Of a stretch of DNA of 64,000 nucleotides, positions 8,552 to 16,735 are shown one piece after another. Made by a program: the position numbers and the translations under genes. The notes below the pieces were generated by a model. The model did not search any database and was not told where the DNA came from. It saw only the letters and a list, made by a program, of their open reading frames with translations. Positions within the stretch are counted from its first letter, which is position 1. Every line of letters begins with the position of its first letter. Source of the DNA: Lachnotalea sp. AF33-28 (GTDB taxonomy: Bacteria; Bacillota; Clostridia; Lachnospirales; Lachnospiraceae); assembly GCF_003477885.1 (NCBI RefSeq), contig NZ_QUEE01000019.1:67072-131071 (forward strand), read 5' to 3'.

Positions 8552-9547
8552 TTATTTATAGAAATCCGCGGATGCCCTGAAAAACGCATCAATATTTTTC
8601 CAGCTGGAAGCCGGAGGTATATCACATCCGGAAGACAGCACAAAATTTTTGTGGCCTGCACACCGTCTCATCAGCTCCTGCGTAGCGGAATAAATTTCTT
8701 CTTCTGTCCCGTTCATAAACAGAGCCGAAGGCGAGATGTTGCCGCAGACAGGTTTATCCTCCGGCATCTTCTCAAGCATCTGCACCAGATCCACCGCGTC
8801 GCCGAAATGGAAGGCTGCCGCGCCGTTCTGGTAGATGGATTCCGTCATAAGCGGAGTGTTGGGGCCGCAGTTATGGTAGATCACAGCGAAGTTCTGATCC
8901 TGGACAGCGTCAATGAGCTGTTTCACATAAGGCGCGGAAAATTCCTTTTCAAGGTCCGGTGAGAGCAGCCCGGAAAGCGGTTCCGCCATCATGATGCCGT
9001 CAAGTCCCGCGGATTTGTATGCCAGCGCGTATTCGGTCAGAAACTCTACTGCCTTTTTTAATGCGGCATGGACAAAATCCGGTTCAACGATACAGTTAAC
9101 CAGAGCCTCTGAGACATCCATCAGCCTTCCTGCCAGAGAAAAAGGACCGATCATCCCGGCAAATACCGGCCGGTCCGTGATCATTACCTTCGCTTTCCCG
9201 GCAGCTTCCACATAAACGCCAGTGCGCCCGTCGCCCACCTTAGGGACGCGCAGCGCCTCGGCTTCCTCTTCATCTGCAATCAGGGTTCCCACAACGGTAG
9301 GAATCTCGTTTTCGCTTTTCTTTATCTCGCATCCAAAGGCTTCCGCTTCCACCGACAGATCCATCATGCATACGGCCGCTGCCGCATCCGTTCTCTCCGC
9401 GACCTTTTGTATTCCCTCCGCCTGTATGCCGCTGTCATGAGTGAGCTGATATACGCTGACACCCATTAGCTGCGTCGACGGAAAAGATAGAACCGGCATC
9501 GGTTTCCTGCTTTCTGCAAGCCTTCCCATCCATTCATTCATATTCAT
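8552..9547 (-). CDS. MtaA/CmuA-type UroD-fold methyltransferase, candidate MT-II
   Basis: UroD-superfamily protein of 331 residues with the zinc ligands expected in MtaA/MtbA/CmuA enzymes: YHNCGPN near residue 221 (HxC) and SSGCDIPP near 303 (the distal Cys). Such enzymes bind a thiol or related methyl acceptor through zinc and move the methyl group off the corrinoid protein. Here the acceptor would plausibly be tetrahydrofolate, feeding the fhs/folD pathway, but coenzyme M-type acceptors define the best-studied relatives, so this is inference. It lies between the PocR-AraC regulator and the second UroD-fold gene, with short gaps. Confidence 0.78.
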   Translation of the reverse strand: MNMNEWMGRLAESRKPMPVLSFPSTQLMGVSVYQLTHDSGIQAEGIQKVAERTDAAAAVCMMDLSVEAEAFGCEIKKSENEIPTVVGTLIADEEEAEALRVPKVGDGRTGVYVEAAGKAKVMITDRPVFAGMIGPFSLAGRLMDVSEALVNCIVEPDFVHAALKKAVEFLTEYALAYKSAGLDGIMMAEPLSGLLSPDLEKEFSAPYVKQLIDAVQDQNFAVIYHNCGPNTPLMTESIYQNGAAAFHFGDAVDLVQMLEKMPEDKPVCGNISPSALFMNGTEEEIYSATQELMRRCAGHKNFVLSSGCDIPPASSWKNIDAFFRASADFYK

Positions 9548-9579
9548 AAGCTATAATCCTCTCCCTGAGTTTGTATCGT

Positions 9580-10848
9580 TTATCCCACCGTATTCTGCTG
9601 TCTGTACTGGCCGGGACTGATCCCTAAGGATTTCTTAAAGGCTCGGATAAAATAATTCGTGTCCGTGTATCCGACCCTTGCCGATATCTCCGTGACCGTC
9701 AGGCTGCTTGCCATCAGCAGCTCCTTGGCGGCTTCAATGCGTATTGAGGTGAGATAGGAAATAAATGTGGTTCCCAACCCGTCGTGAAACAGATGCGACA
9801 GATAGGATGTGCTGATTTCCACCGCAAAAGCCACATCCTTGATTGTTATGTTACAGGCATAGTTCTCAGCGATAAACGTCATCGCCGCCGCCAGATACCG
9901 CGCTCCGGGAATGTTGCGTCCTCCGTTATAGACCGCATCTATAAAGCGTTCAATCGTGACGCTTGTGCAGTAGCACAGATCTTCAAAGCTGATCTCATCT
10001 TCCAGAATCTTCTGCGATTCTCTGGCTGCTTTCAACAGCTCCTCTTGCGCAGCCCCAGCCTCAGAGGCCGCCCTGAACAAAAATCCTATGAGTTCATAGA
10101 TTTTTGCCTTAATAGTCATGAGTTTTCCGCCGGAATACAGAAATACATCCGCCAGGACATTGTTCAGCTGCCTTCTGGCCGCCGTTTTGTCCCCAAAGCG
10201 GACTGAATTCATCAGCTTTTTTTCGTTTTCCGGGGAGTAAAAGCCTGTGCGTTTACCCGCTGTAAGCTGCTGGCGATTTTCCGACATCAGCACGGAGATC
10301 GTTGCCTGCTGTTTTGTAATTTCCTGCCTCTGGTTTAAGATATCCATATGGCTCCTGCACATATAGTTCACCAGCCGGAACAGGATTCCGGAAGCGCTTC
10401 TGATCTGGCAGCAGGAATACTGCGGCGTATTCGCCGCAATATGTTTCCTGTCCGCATCGGTCAGCACCGTATGTACCGTATTCTTTTCCAGCTCATCCAG
10501 CGCATATTCATCGGCGTCCCACAGCATGGCCGGCCCGCAGAACACGGCACCGATCAGGTCATCCTCCAGCATGACCGCCGAAGCGCTCATGACCAGTCCA
10601 CAGCCGCAGACATAGATATAGGGCTCCCCCAGATTCGCCGCCAGACGGCCGCTATAGCTGACATTCTTTACACAGATCGGATTGCCGTTTATCATGTTGC
10701 AGATGCACGCGCCCCCATCCTTATAATAGGACATCAGCTCTTTTCCCTCCAGATCCCGCAAAGAAACGCCCAGACCGCTCATATCCCCGAAGTTTCTGAA
10801 AATATCGTACAGCTCGCCCCGGTCGAGCAGATCGATCAGATGTTTCAT
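9580..10848 (-). CDS. PocR-domain AraC-family transcriptional regulator
   Basis: Regulator of 422 residues. The first 165 or so form a PocR sensory domain (start YDIFRNFGDMSGLGVSLRD; cysteines in CICNMINGNPIC and YVCGCG). The middle is helical, and the last 100 residues hold two helix-turn-helix motifs of the AraC type (IKDVAFAVEISTSYLSHLF and VTEISARVGYTDTNYFIRAF). PocR domains sense small organic ligands, as in cobalamin-dependent propanediol use. The gene overlaps the corrinoid protein gene by 4 bases and is inside the operon, so it probably autoregulates and responds to the methyl donor. Confidence 0.9.
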   Translation of the reverse strand: MKHLIDLLDRGELYDIFRNFGDMSGLGVSLRDLEGKELMSYYKDGGACICNMINGNPICVKNVSYSGRLAANLGEPYIYVCGCGLVMSASAVMLEDDLIGAVFCGPAMLWDADEYALDELEKNTVHTVLTDADRKHIAANTPQYSCCQIRSASGILFRLVNYMCRSHMDILNQRQEITKQQATISVLMSENRQQLTAGKRTGFYSPENEKKLMNSVRFGDKTAARRQLNNVLADVFLYSGGKLMTIKAKIYELIGFLFRAASEAGAAQEELLKAARESQKILEDEISFEDLCYCTSVTIERFIDAVYNGGRNIPGARYLAAAMTFIAENYACNITIKDVAFAVEISTSYLSHLFHDGLGTTFISYLTSIRIEAAKELLMASSLTVTEISARVGYTDTNYFIRAFKKSLGISPGQYRQQNTVG

Positions 10849-11480
10849 GCTGCAAAGAACGACCTGGCGGCCTGTGCAGCGGATGCCGCATCCAGCGTAT
10901 AGCAGTCCGCTCCGATTTCATCCGCGTACTGCTGAGTCACAGGTGCTCCTCCGACCATCACCTTCACCTGATCACGGATTCCGGCCTCTTTAAGCGCCTC
11001 GATCACATCTCTCTGGGCAGTCATTGTCGTTGTCAGCAGCGCGGAAAGACATACTAGTTCTGCTCCGCTTTCTTTCACCGCGTTCACAACCTTCTCCGGA
11101 TCCACGTCCACGCCCAGGTCAATGCATTCGATTCCCTGGCCTTCAATCATCATCTTCACCAGATTTTTGCCTATATCATGCATATCTCCCTTAACCGTGC
11201 ATATGACAGCTTTGCCGACAGGTTTTACACCGGCACTCTTCAGCGCGGGCTGAAGCACCTTCAGACCTGCGTTCATCGCCCTTGCAGCAACCAGCACCTC
11301 CGGTACGAACACCTCAGCCTTCTTGAATTTTTCTCCTACGATGTTCATACCGGCGATCAGGCCTTCATTCAGCACAGCTTCAGGCTTCTCGCCTGCCTCC
11401 AGCGCCGCTGTCACCAGCGCCGCTACATCCTTTGCTTTTCCCCTCTGCAGCTTTTCTGAAATCTCCTCAAATACACTCAT
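10845..11480 (-). CDS. Corrinoid (B12-binding) methyl carrier protein, MtaC/MtvC-like
   Basis: Cobamide-carrying protein of 211 residues, the central methyl shuttle of the operon. An N-terminal helical cap domain (about 1-85) precedes a Rossmann B12-binding domain. The signature D99-x-H101-xx-G104 (KGDMHDIGKNLV) provides the histidine that ligates cobalt, followed by the GVDV and GGAPVTQQYADEIGADCY elements. The length and domain order are those of methanol, methylamine and O-demethylase corrinoid proteins. It is the first gene behind the operon promoter and overlaps the regulator gene. The GGAGTG site lies just upstream of the ATG. Confidence 0.93.
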   Translation of the reverse strand: MSVFEEISEKLQRGKAKDVAALVTAALEAGEKPEAVLNEGLIAGMNIVGEKFKKAEVFVPEVLVAARAMNAGLKVLQPALKSAGVKPVGKAVICTVKGDMHDIGKNLVKMMIEGQGIECIDLGVDVDPEKVVNAVKESGAELVCLSALLTTTMTAQRDVIEALKEAGIRDQVKVMVGGAPVTQQYADEIGADCYTLDAASAAQAARSFFAA

Positions 11481-11523
11481 AATTACACTCCTTTACAATG
11501 TTGCATTTCATATCGTTTTTCTC

Positions 11524-11553
11524 ATTATACAATAGCTTAATTACGAAATACAA
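11524..11553 (-). promoter_or_regulatory. Sigma-A type promoter of the corrinoid operon
   Basis: On the minus strand a TTGTAT box (11553-11548) and a perfect TATAAT box (11529-11524) are 18 bases apart, some 45 bases ahead of the corrinoid protein start. The region just upstream is AT-rich and includes TAGC repeats (AATAGCAGGATAATGCTATAAATAGC) that could hold the regulator's site. Confidence 0.6.
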
Positions 11554-11609
11554 CAGCAAAACAGGCTATTTATAGCATTATCCTGCTATTTTTTCACATC
11601 CTGAACCTG

Positions 11610-11946
11610 TTACCTTTTTTCGCAGTCATTGAAACAAAAGGGAGCTTCTCTGTCCAGCAGTTTTTTTAAAACCTTTAGGACCCCGTCTTCATTATAGGAA
11701 TCCGTTAATAAACAGCTCCCGGCGGTAGCTGCCGATATAGGAGCCGTTGTCCGTGATATAGAATATCTTTTCCTTAATCGGTTCGAACACATTTTCAACG
11801 CTTGCCGCCGGCCTGCCGCTGGCTGCCGCGAAATGGATCCCCGTAGCTTTAAGCTTCAAAATCACATCGAACACTTCCTGTTTAACCGCCGTATTTCCCT
11901 CACCCACTAAGGTTCCGTCTATATCCGTACAGATTAACTTAATCAT
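11610..11946 (-). pseudogene. Frameshifted, truncated Cof-type HAD hydrolase
   Basis: The first 84 codons from 11946 encode an intact Cof/HAD start (MIKLICTDIDGTLVGEGN, then FAAASGRP and YITDNGSYIG). The frame then breaks near 11700, and the continuation (YNEDGVLKVLKKLLDREAPF) lies in another frame down to a stop at 11610. Family members have about 260-280 residues; everything after the cap start is missing, including the motif III lysine and motif IV aspartates. The ATG overlaps the maf stop, so this was once a coupled third gene of that small operon. It cannot make an active phosphatase. Confidence 0.8.
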
Positions 11947-12535
11947 GAACTTCCTCCAGTCCCATCTCTTTTAATTCCTGATACAGCCGGGCGATCGGAA
12001 GCCCGACAATCGTATTGTATTCCCCCTCCACGCTCCGTATAAACACGCTGCTTTTTCCCTGAACCGCATAGGCTCCCGCCTTATCCATAGGTTCTCCGGT
12101 CTCAACATATTTCACGATCTCCCGCTCGCTGACCGGATACATCGTAACCCGCGCGCTCTCACAGAAAATGTGCCGCACGGTATCTCCGCCCTGCTTTACC
12201 AATATAGCCACCCCAGTGTATACAAAATGCTCCCGTCCCTGAAGCATTTTAAGCATAACCTTAGCTTCCTCTTTGGAATTCGGTTTTCCAAGCAGCCTGC
12301 CATCAAGCGCCACCACCGTATCCGACCCGATCACAATGACGCCGCTTTCATACTCTTTTGCAACGGCGCAGGCCTTCTGGCAGGCCAGATCCATCACAAC
12401 CTGTTTGGGATCGCTGCTTTTGATCACCTCTTCCTCTTCACATGGGTGAACTGTAAATGCAATATCCGCCAGCTTCAGGAGTTCTTTCCTCCTGGGGGAA
12501 GCGGAAGCCAGTATTACCGGGTATTTTAAGTTCAT
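11939..12535 (-). CDS. maf: Maf family nucleotide pyrophosphatase
   Basis: House-cleaning nucleotide pyrophosphatase of 198 residues. The Maf signature ASASPRRKELL is at residues 10-20; further marks are GSDTVVALDG, LGKPNSKEEA, MLQGREHFVYTG, DKAGAYAVQG and a YNTIVGLPIARL end. The family hydrolyses dTTP, UTP or modified nucleotides and has been linked to septum formation arrest in Bacillus. The gene lies behind a TIGR04076 gene and its stop overlaps the ATG of a broken HAD gene. Confidence 0.93.
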   Translation of the reverse strand: MNLKYPVILASASPRRKELLKLADIAFTVHPCEEEEVIKSSDPKQVVMDLACQKACAVAKEYESGVIVIGSDTVVALDGRLLGKPNSKEEAKVMLKMLQGREHFVYTGVAILVKQGGDTVRHIFCESARVTMYPVSEREIVKYVETGEPMDKAGAYAVQGKSSVFIRSVEGEYNTIVGLPIARLYQELKEMGLEEVHD

Positions 12536-12565
12536 GATTGTTCTCCGTTTCTAATCGTTATTTTT

Positions 12566-12877
12566 TTATTCATCCTCATCCAATGCTTCAATCAAAAAAC
12601 TGACCGGCCTGAACCCGTCATTGCAGCTGATCATGGCTGACTTCGGATTCTTCATCCAGCCGTCATACAGATTTTCACCGCCGTGAGCCAGCGCCATCAC
12701 AAATGCGGACATGCTTTGCCATGCGCTGTCACACATGCCGGGCGGCTTCTCCCAGCCATTCGAGATAAATATCTGTCCGGGTTTCATATCACAGGCATGT
12801 TCCATCGGATTCTCATATAAATCGATCAGATCCTGATAGCAGGACATCTTCATTACAGTTATTCTGCATTTCTTCAT
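12566..12877 (-). CDS. TIGR04076 family protein
   Basis: Small protein of 103 residues. I place the start at the ATG at 12877 (MKKCRITV), because GGAG lies 7-8 bases upstream, and not at an in-frame ATG 21 bases earlier. Conserved family features are the opening KCRITVMKMSCYQDL, a CDMKPGQIFISN stretch, MCDSAWQSM, and a closing MISCNDGFRPVSFLIE. Several cysteines recur, but no function is established as far as I know. It precedes maf with a 30-base gap. Confidence 0.8.
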   Translation of the reverse strand: MKKCRITVMKMSCYQDLIDLYENPMEHACDMKPGQIFISNGWEKPPGMCDSAWQSMSAFVMALAHGGENLYDGWMKNPKSAMISCNDGFRPVSFLIEALDEDE

Positions 12878-13219
12878 AGACGTTCTCCAATCTATCATGG
12901 CAGCAGCAAACGTACGCTCCTGTCAAGTTACGTGTTACTGCTCAACTCATTTTCACATTTAACCTCACTGCTTTTATAATCCAACACAAACTCTTTATAT
13001 TTCTTCATTATACTCAATAACCTGTTCTTCCTCAACAAAATCTTCACATTAAATAAATCAAAAGCACAGCCCTGGTTTGAACTTTAACTCAAATTGGTCT
13101 GGCACTTACATCTGTTTGCAAACAGTCTGTACATATGGTACTATTTTTAGTAGAAACCCGAACGTAACAGGCAAAAATTGCACCGATGTATAAACGCATC
13201 AGAAAGGAAGTGCAAAACA
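12878..13219. other. AT-rich intergenic region between divergent genes
   Basis: This 342-base stretch separates the minus-strand TIGR04076 gene from the plus-strand acetyltransferase gene. I see the promoter at 13116-13144 and no open frame with a credible ribosome site. The middle (12940-13090) is notably AT-rich. Confidence 0.6.
13116..13144 (+). promoter_or_regulatory. Promoter of the GNAT acetyltransferase gene
   Basis: TTGCAA (13116-13121) and TACTAT (13139-13144) are separated by 17 bases, about 75 bases ahead of the acetyltransferase start. The -35 box lies within the palindrome GTTTGCAAAC. Confidence 0.5.
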
Positions 13220-13810
13220 ATGGAATTCGAAATCCGAAAACTTACTCCTGACCTCGCTGAAGATTATGCCCATTTCTTTGACGTCACCCCGCACAACGTA
13301 CTTACCGACGGTGGCAAATGCTACTGTGTCACCTGGCGCAGCGATGATTCTTATATCGGCAACGGTGACCACTGGTTTTCTACACCCGAGGAAAGGAGGG
13401 CACACGCCCTTCAGTTTGTCAGATCCGGCAGTCTGCAGGGGTATCTCGCCTACTATGGCGGTGAGGTTGTGGGATGGTGCAATGCCAACGCGGACTGCAG
13501 CCTCTGCATCGATTATCTGCGGTCTTTTTGGCCCATAGAGGAATACCCGGAGGATGTCAGGGTAAAATCCGTCTTCTGTTTTGTAATCGCGCCGAATATG
13601 CAGAGAAAAGGCTTAGCCACCCAATTGCTGGAGCGTGTCTGCAAAGACGCTGCCGACGACGGCTTTGATTTTGTTGAGGCCTATGCCAACGAAGATCTCA
13701 TCGGTACGGAAGATGAATTCAGAGGACCTCTGGCCATGTATGAAAAATGCGGTTTCCATACATATGCTGAACGGGAAGGCAGAGCAGTTGTGCGAAAAGC
13801 ATTGAAATGA
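13220..13810 (+). CDS. GNAT family N-acetyltransferase
   Basis: Cytoplasmic acetyltransferase of 196 residues. The start at 13220 (MEFEIRKLTPDLAEDY) is chosen because AGAAAGGAAG lies 9-10 bases upstream; an upstream in-frame ATG at 13178 lacks a site. The acetyl-CoA loop appears as NMQRKGLATQLLERV near residue 130, after the beta strand VKSVFCFVIAP, and the C-terminal YEKCGFHTYAERE completes the fold. The substrate is unknown. It is one of the few plus-strand genes and converges on the Bce-like permease with a 7-base gap. Confidence 0.85.
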   Translation: MEFEIRKLTPDLAEDYAHFFDVTPHNVLTDGGKCYCVTWRSDDSYIGNGDHWFSTPEERRAHALQFVRSGSLQGYLAYYGGEVVGWCNANADCSLCIDYLRSFWPIEEYPEDVRVKSVFCFVIAPNMQRKGLATQLLERVCKDAADDGFDFVEAYANEDLIGTEDEFRGPLAMYEKCGFHTYAEREGRAVVRKALK

Positions 13811-13817
13811 CGCACTA

Positions 13818-15794
13818 TCATTTCACCAACCGGTAATACACCTTTGCCGTCCTGTGATAGATCAGTACATAGAACACGCCGAACACTCCCGCCGCCGCCA
13901 TTGTGCACAGGAAAAACAGCCGTCTGTCAAACAGCCCGAACATCATCAGGAGCTTGGACACCACCGGAAAGGCGAAGCACATATGGAGCACCGCCGTGAG
14001 CAGCGGGAGGAAAAACACCATTAGGATCTGTTTGCTGATGGTTTTACGTATTTCTCTGTCATCCATGCCGACCTTCTGCATGATTTCAAACCGCTGGTGA
14101 TCGTCGTATCCCTCCGACATCTGCTTGAAATAAATGATCAGGGCCGCCGCCATCATAAACAGCATGCCCATGAAGATTCCCAGAAACAGAAAGCCTCCGT
14201 TGAGTATATAGAAATCGGCCTCCGCAGTCTGGCGGCTTTCTACCAGGGAAACTTCAGCCTCCTGGTACAGGCGGTCCTTGGCTGCCAGCGAAAACTCATA
14301 GCAGTCCTTCGCATCGCCCGTAAGATCCATGCATTGTCTCTGGCTCCAGAGCACCAGCGGAAGATAGTCTGTGTTAAGCTGGTCTGCAATGCGCTGCGCG
14401 GTATTTTCATTTACCACCAGCCAGCATTCCTCCTGATATATATAGTCCCGCTTTTCGGCTAACGGAAACGAATCCAGTTCCCTGTATTTCAGAGAAAGAT
14501 CGCCCACCAAAAGGGCATCCGTACCCAGCGATCCCTTGATAGGAAATCCCAGAGCCTCATCATCCGCCAGCACAGCCTGTGTGCCAGCAAGGGCATTGTA
14601 TTCCTCAAGAGGCAGCAGGTTCAGTATGAAGAGATTATTCCGCATATTGGCGTTGTCCACGTCCGGCAGTACGGAAATGCCGCTGCCGTTTCTTAAGGTC
14701 ATCACATTGGCATAATGATAAGAAAAACTGCCCGTAATTCCGATACCGAACTGCTCTGCCTCTTCTTCAAGTATACGGCTTACCGCATCGGCATTCAGCT
14801 CCCGCTCCCTGGCGGTGACGGCCAGATCGTTTGGATAGCGGGTGTTTATGGTGCCTTTCTGGCCCATATACAGGCTGATGGTGGCGGACAGAACTACCAG
14901 CACCATTGTGCTTAAGATACAGATGTTAGCCAATCCCACCGCGTTTTGTTTCATCCTGTAGATCATGCCAGAAACAGAGATGAAGTTCTGCGGGCGGTAG
15001 TAAAAATCTTTTTTCTTTCTCAGAGTTTTCAGCAGCACAATGCTGCCCGAAGTAAACAGCGCATAGGTGCCGAAAATGACCAGCAATACGGCGCAAAAGA
15101 AAACCGTCAGCGCCTCCAGCGGGCTTTGAGTGGTCACACTGATCGTATATCCCAGCGCCAGTGCCGCAGCGCCTGCCACAGCCAGAATCCAGGAAGCCCT
15201 CGGCTCCCTCTCTCCTCTGCTGCTGCCAAGCAGCAGATCCACCGGATTGGCCAGGCGCACCTGCAGGATGTTGTTTAACAGATTTACCGCAAAGATCGCC
15301 GAAAAGAACAGTGTCGTTGAGAAAAATGCTCTGGCAGAAAAATAAAACTTCAGCGGCACCTGAAAGTTCACGATGCGCAGCAGAAGCAGAAATAAAAGCC
15401 TGCCGAACACATAACCGCCAAGCGTGCCCAGGATGACGCAGACCAGGAAGGTGAGCAGGACTTCAAACAGCAGGATAAGACCCACATGCCTTTTTTCCAT
15501 GCCGAGGATGCAGTACAGGCCCAGCTCCTTTTTTCTGCGTTTAATCAGAAAGCTGTTAGTATAAAATAAAAAGACGGCCGCAAATATACCGATAATCACT
15601 ACGCCCAGTTCCATGATAGTTTTCATGTTATCCGCGCCGCGCATCTGCTCCAGCCCCTTATTATAGGCAATGGTCATATAAATATAAGAGGCCATATAAG
15701 TGCCAAGGCAGGTCAAAAGATACGGGAAGTAAGTCTGGCGGTTTTTTAGCAGATTGTGAAAGGCCATCCTGGGATAAAACAGCAGCTTATGCAT
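13818..15794 (-). CDS. BceB-like FtsX-type ABC transporter permease
   Basis: Membrane permease of a Bce-type antimicrobial peptide resistance module. The start at 15794 (MHKLLFYPRMAFHNLLKNRQTYFPYLLT) is preferred because GGGAGG lies 8 bases upstream; a GTG at 15803 falls inside that site. About ten hydrophobic segments are visible, with a large extracellular domain (around residues 310-520) between the seventh and eighth, as in BceB. FtsX-like domains lie near both ends. It overlaps the ATPase gene by 8 bases. Known relatives remove bacitracin or lantibiotics from lipid II and pass a signal to the partner kinase. Confidence 0.9.
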   Translation of the reverse strand: MHKLLFYPRMAFHNLLKNRQTYFPYLLTCLGTYMASYIYMTIAYNKGLEQMRGADNMKTIMELGVVIIGIFAAVFLFYTNSFLIKRRKKELGLYCILGMEKRHVGLILLFEVLLTFLVCVILGTLGGYVFGRLLFLLLLRIVNFQVPLKFYFSARAFFSTTLFFSAIFAVNLLNNILQVRLANPVDLLLGSSRGEREPRASWILAVAGAAALALGYTISVTTQSPLEALTVFFCAVLLVIFGTYALFTSGSIVLLKTLRKKKDFYYRPQNFISVSGMIYRMKQNAVGLANICILSTMVLVVLSATISLYMGQKGTINTRYPNDLAVTARERELNADAVSRILEEEAEQFGIGITGSFSYHYANVMTLRNGSGISVLPDVDNANMRNNLFILNLLPLEEYNALAGTQAVLADDEALGFPIKGSLGTDALLVGDLSLKYRELDSFPLAEKRDYIYQEECWLVVNENTAQRIADQLNTDYLPLVLWSQRQCMDLTGDAKDCYEFSLAAKDRLYQEAEVSLVESRQTAEADFYILNGGFLFLGIFMGMLFMMAAALIIYFKQMSEGYDDHQRFEIMQKVGMDDREIRKTISKQILMVFFLPLLTAVLHMCFAFPVVSKLLMMFGLFDRRLFFLCTMAAAGVFGVFYVLIYHRTAKVYYRLVK

Positions 15795-16554
15795 CTTCCC
15801 CACCTCCCTGTGCCAGCGCGGTGAGCGTATCCGAAATCTTCTGGTACATTTCCTGCTGATTCAAGTTTCCCCGGTAAATCTGGTTAAATACAATTCCGTC
15901 CTTAATGAACATAACGCGCCCCGCATGGCTGGCCGCCTGTGTCGAATGGGTCACCATCAGGATGGTCTGCCCCGTCCGGTTGATCTGCGAAAAGATATTC
16001 AGCAGTTTCATGGACGCCTTGGAATCCAGAGCTCCGGTGGGCTCATCTGCCAGAATGATCTTAGGATACGTGATCAGGGCTCTGGCCACTGCCGCCCTCT
16101 GCTTCTGGCCTCCGGACACCTCATACGGATACTTTCCCAGCAGATCGCTGATGCCGAGACTGGCAGCAATCGGTGTGAGCCTTTCCTCCATCTCCTCATG
16201 GGAGCGCCCCGCCAGCACTAATGGCAGAAAAATATTGTCCCTTAGCGAAAATGTATCCAGCAGGTTAAAATCCTGAAATACGAATCCCAGATTATTTCTG
16301 CGGAATGCCGAAATTTCCCTGTCTTTTATTTTTGTAAGCTCCATGCCGTCCAAGGTCACCGTGCCGTTTGTGGGCTTATCCAGCGAGGCCAGGATATTCA
16401 GCAGGGTGGTCTTTCCAGAGCCGGATTCCCCCATGATCGCCACATACTCCCCCGCTTCCACCGTAAAGGTAACGCCGGACAGGGCCTGAACCTGGTTTCC
16501 CCCGAAACGCGTGGTATATATTTTTTTTACATCATTTACTTCCAGCAGTGCCAT
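15787..16554 (-). CDS. BceA-like ABC transporter ATP-binding protein
   Basis: ATPase of 255 residues from the ATG at 16554 (MALLEVNDVKKIYTTRFGG), which has GGAGG 6 bases upstream. All ABC motifs are present: Walker A GESGSGKTT, Q-loop FQDFNLLDTF, signature SGGQKQRAAVARAL, Walker B ILADEPTGALD and the H-loop VTHS. Sequence style is that of the MacB/LolD/BceA group, which partners FtsX-type permeases. It is translationally coupled to the permease gene. The region upstream (16555-16735) is shared with a divergent lysozyme gene and contains a 16-bp palindrome. Confidence 0.93.
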   Translation of the reverse strand: MALLEVNDVKKIYTTRFGGNQVQALSGVTFTVEAGEYVAIMGESGSGKTTLLNILASLDKPTNGTVTLDGMELTKIKDREISAFRRNNLGFVFQDFNLLDTFSLRDNIFLPLVLAGRSHEEMEERLTPIAASLGISDLLGKYPYEVSGGQKQRAAVARALITYPKIILADEPTGALDSKASMKLLNIFSQINRTGQTILMVTHSTQAASHAGRVMFIKDGIVFNQIYRGNLNQQEMYQKISDTLTALAQGGGEDA

Positions 16555-16675
16555 AATTTCCTCCATTTCTCCGAAGAGCCCTTTTTCTCCTCTCCGGCTG
16601 TCTGTTTACAGATATTATTATAATTACAGAAGCATAAGCGCTGCCATAGATTTGTCTTACAATCACGGGATATGG

Positions 16676-16691
16676 CTTACATTTATGTAAG
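16676..16691. promoter_or_regulatory. Palindromic candidate operator between bceA-like and lysozyme genes
   Basis: CTTACATTTATGTAAG is a 7+7 bp palindrome with a TT centre. It overlaps the -35 region of a plus-strand promoter (TTACAT 16677-16682, 17-base gap, TATACT 16700-16705) for the lysozyme gene, and lies 122 bases ahead of the ATPase start. A related half-site, GTCTTACAA, lies at 16654-16662. The Bce-type response regulator encoded at 18804-19478 is the obvious candidate to bind it; this is inferred. Confidence 0.5.
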
Positions 16692-16735
16692 AAATACCAT
16701 ATACTATAGCAGCACATTAAAAAAGGAGTGATCTT

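Noticed and set aside
7484..8962. Plus-strand open frame of 492 codons
   Set aside because: It is antisense to two clear UroD-fold genes, has no ribosome site, and its protein has no recognisable motif.
7412..9547. Heme biosynthesis genes (hemE) as an explanation of the UroD-fold proteins
   Set aside because: No other tetrapyrrole genes are present, one protein has the zinc motif of methyltransferases, and both sit with a corrinoid protein and its activator.
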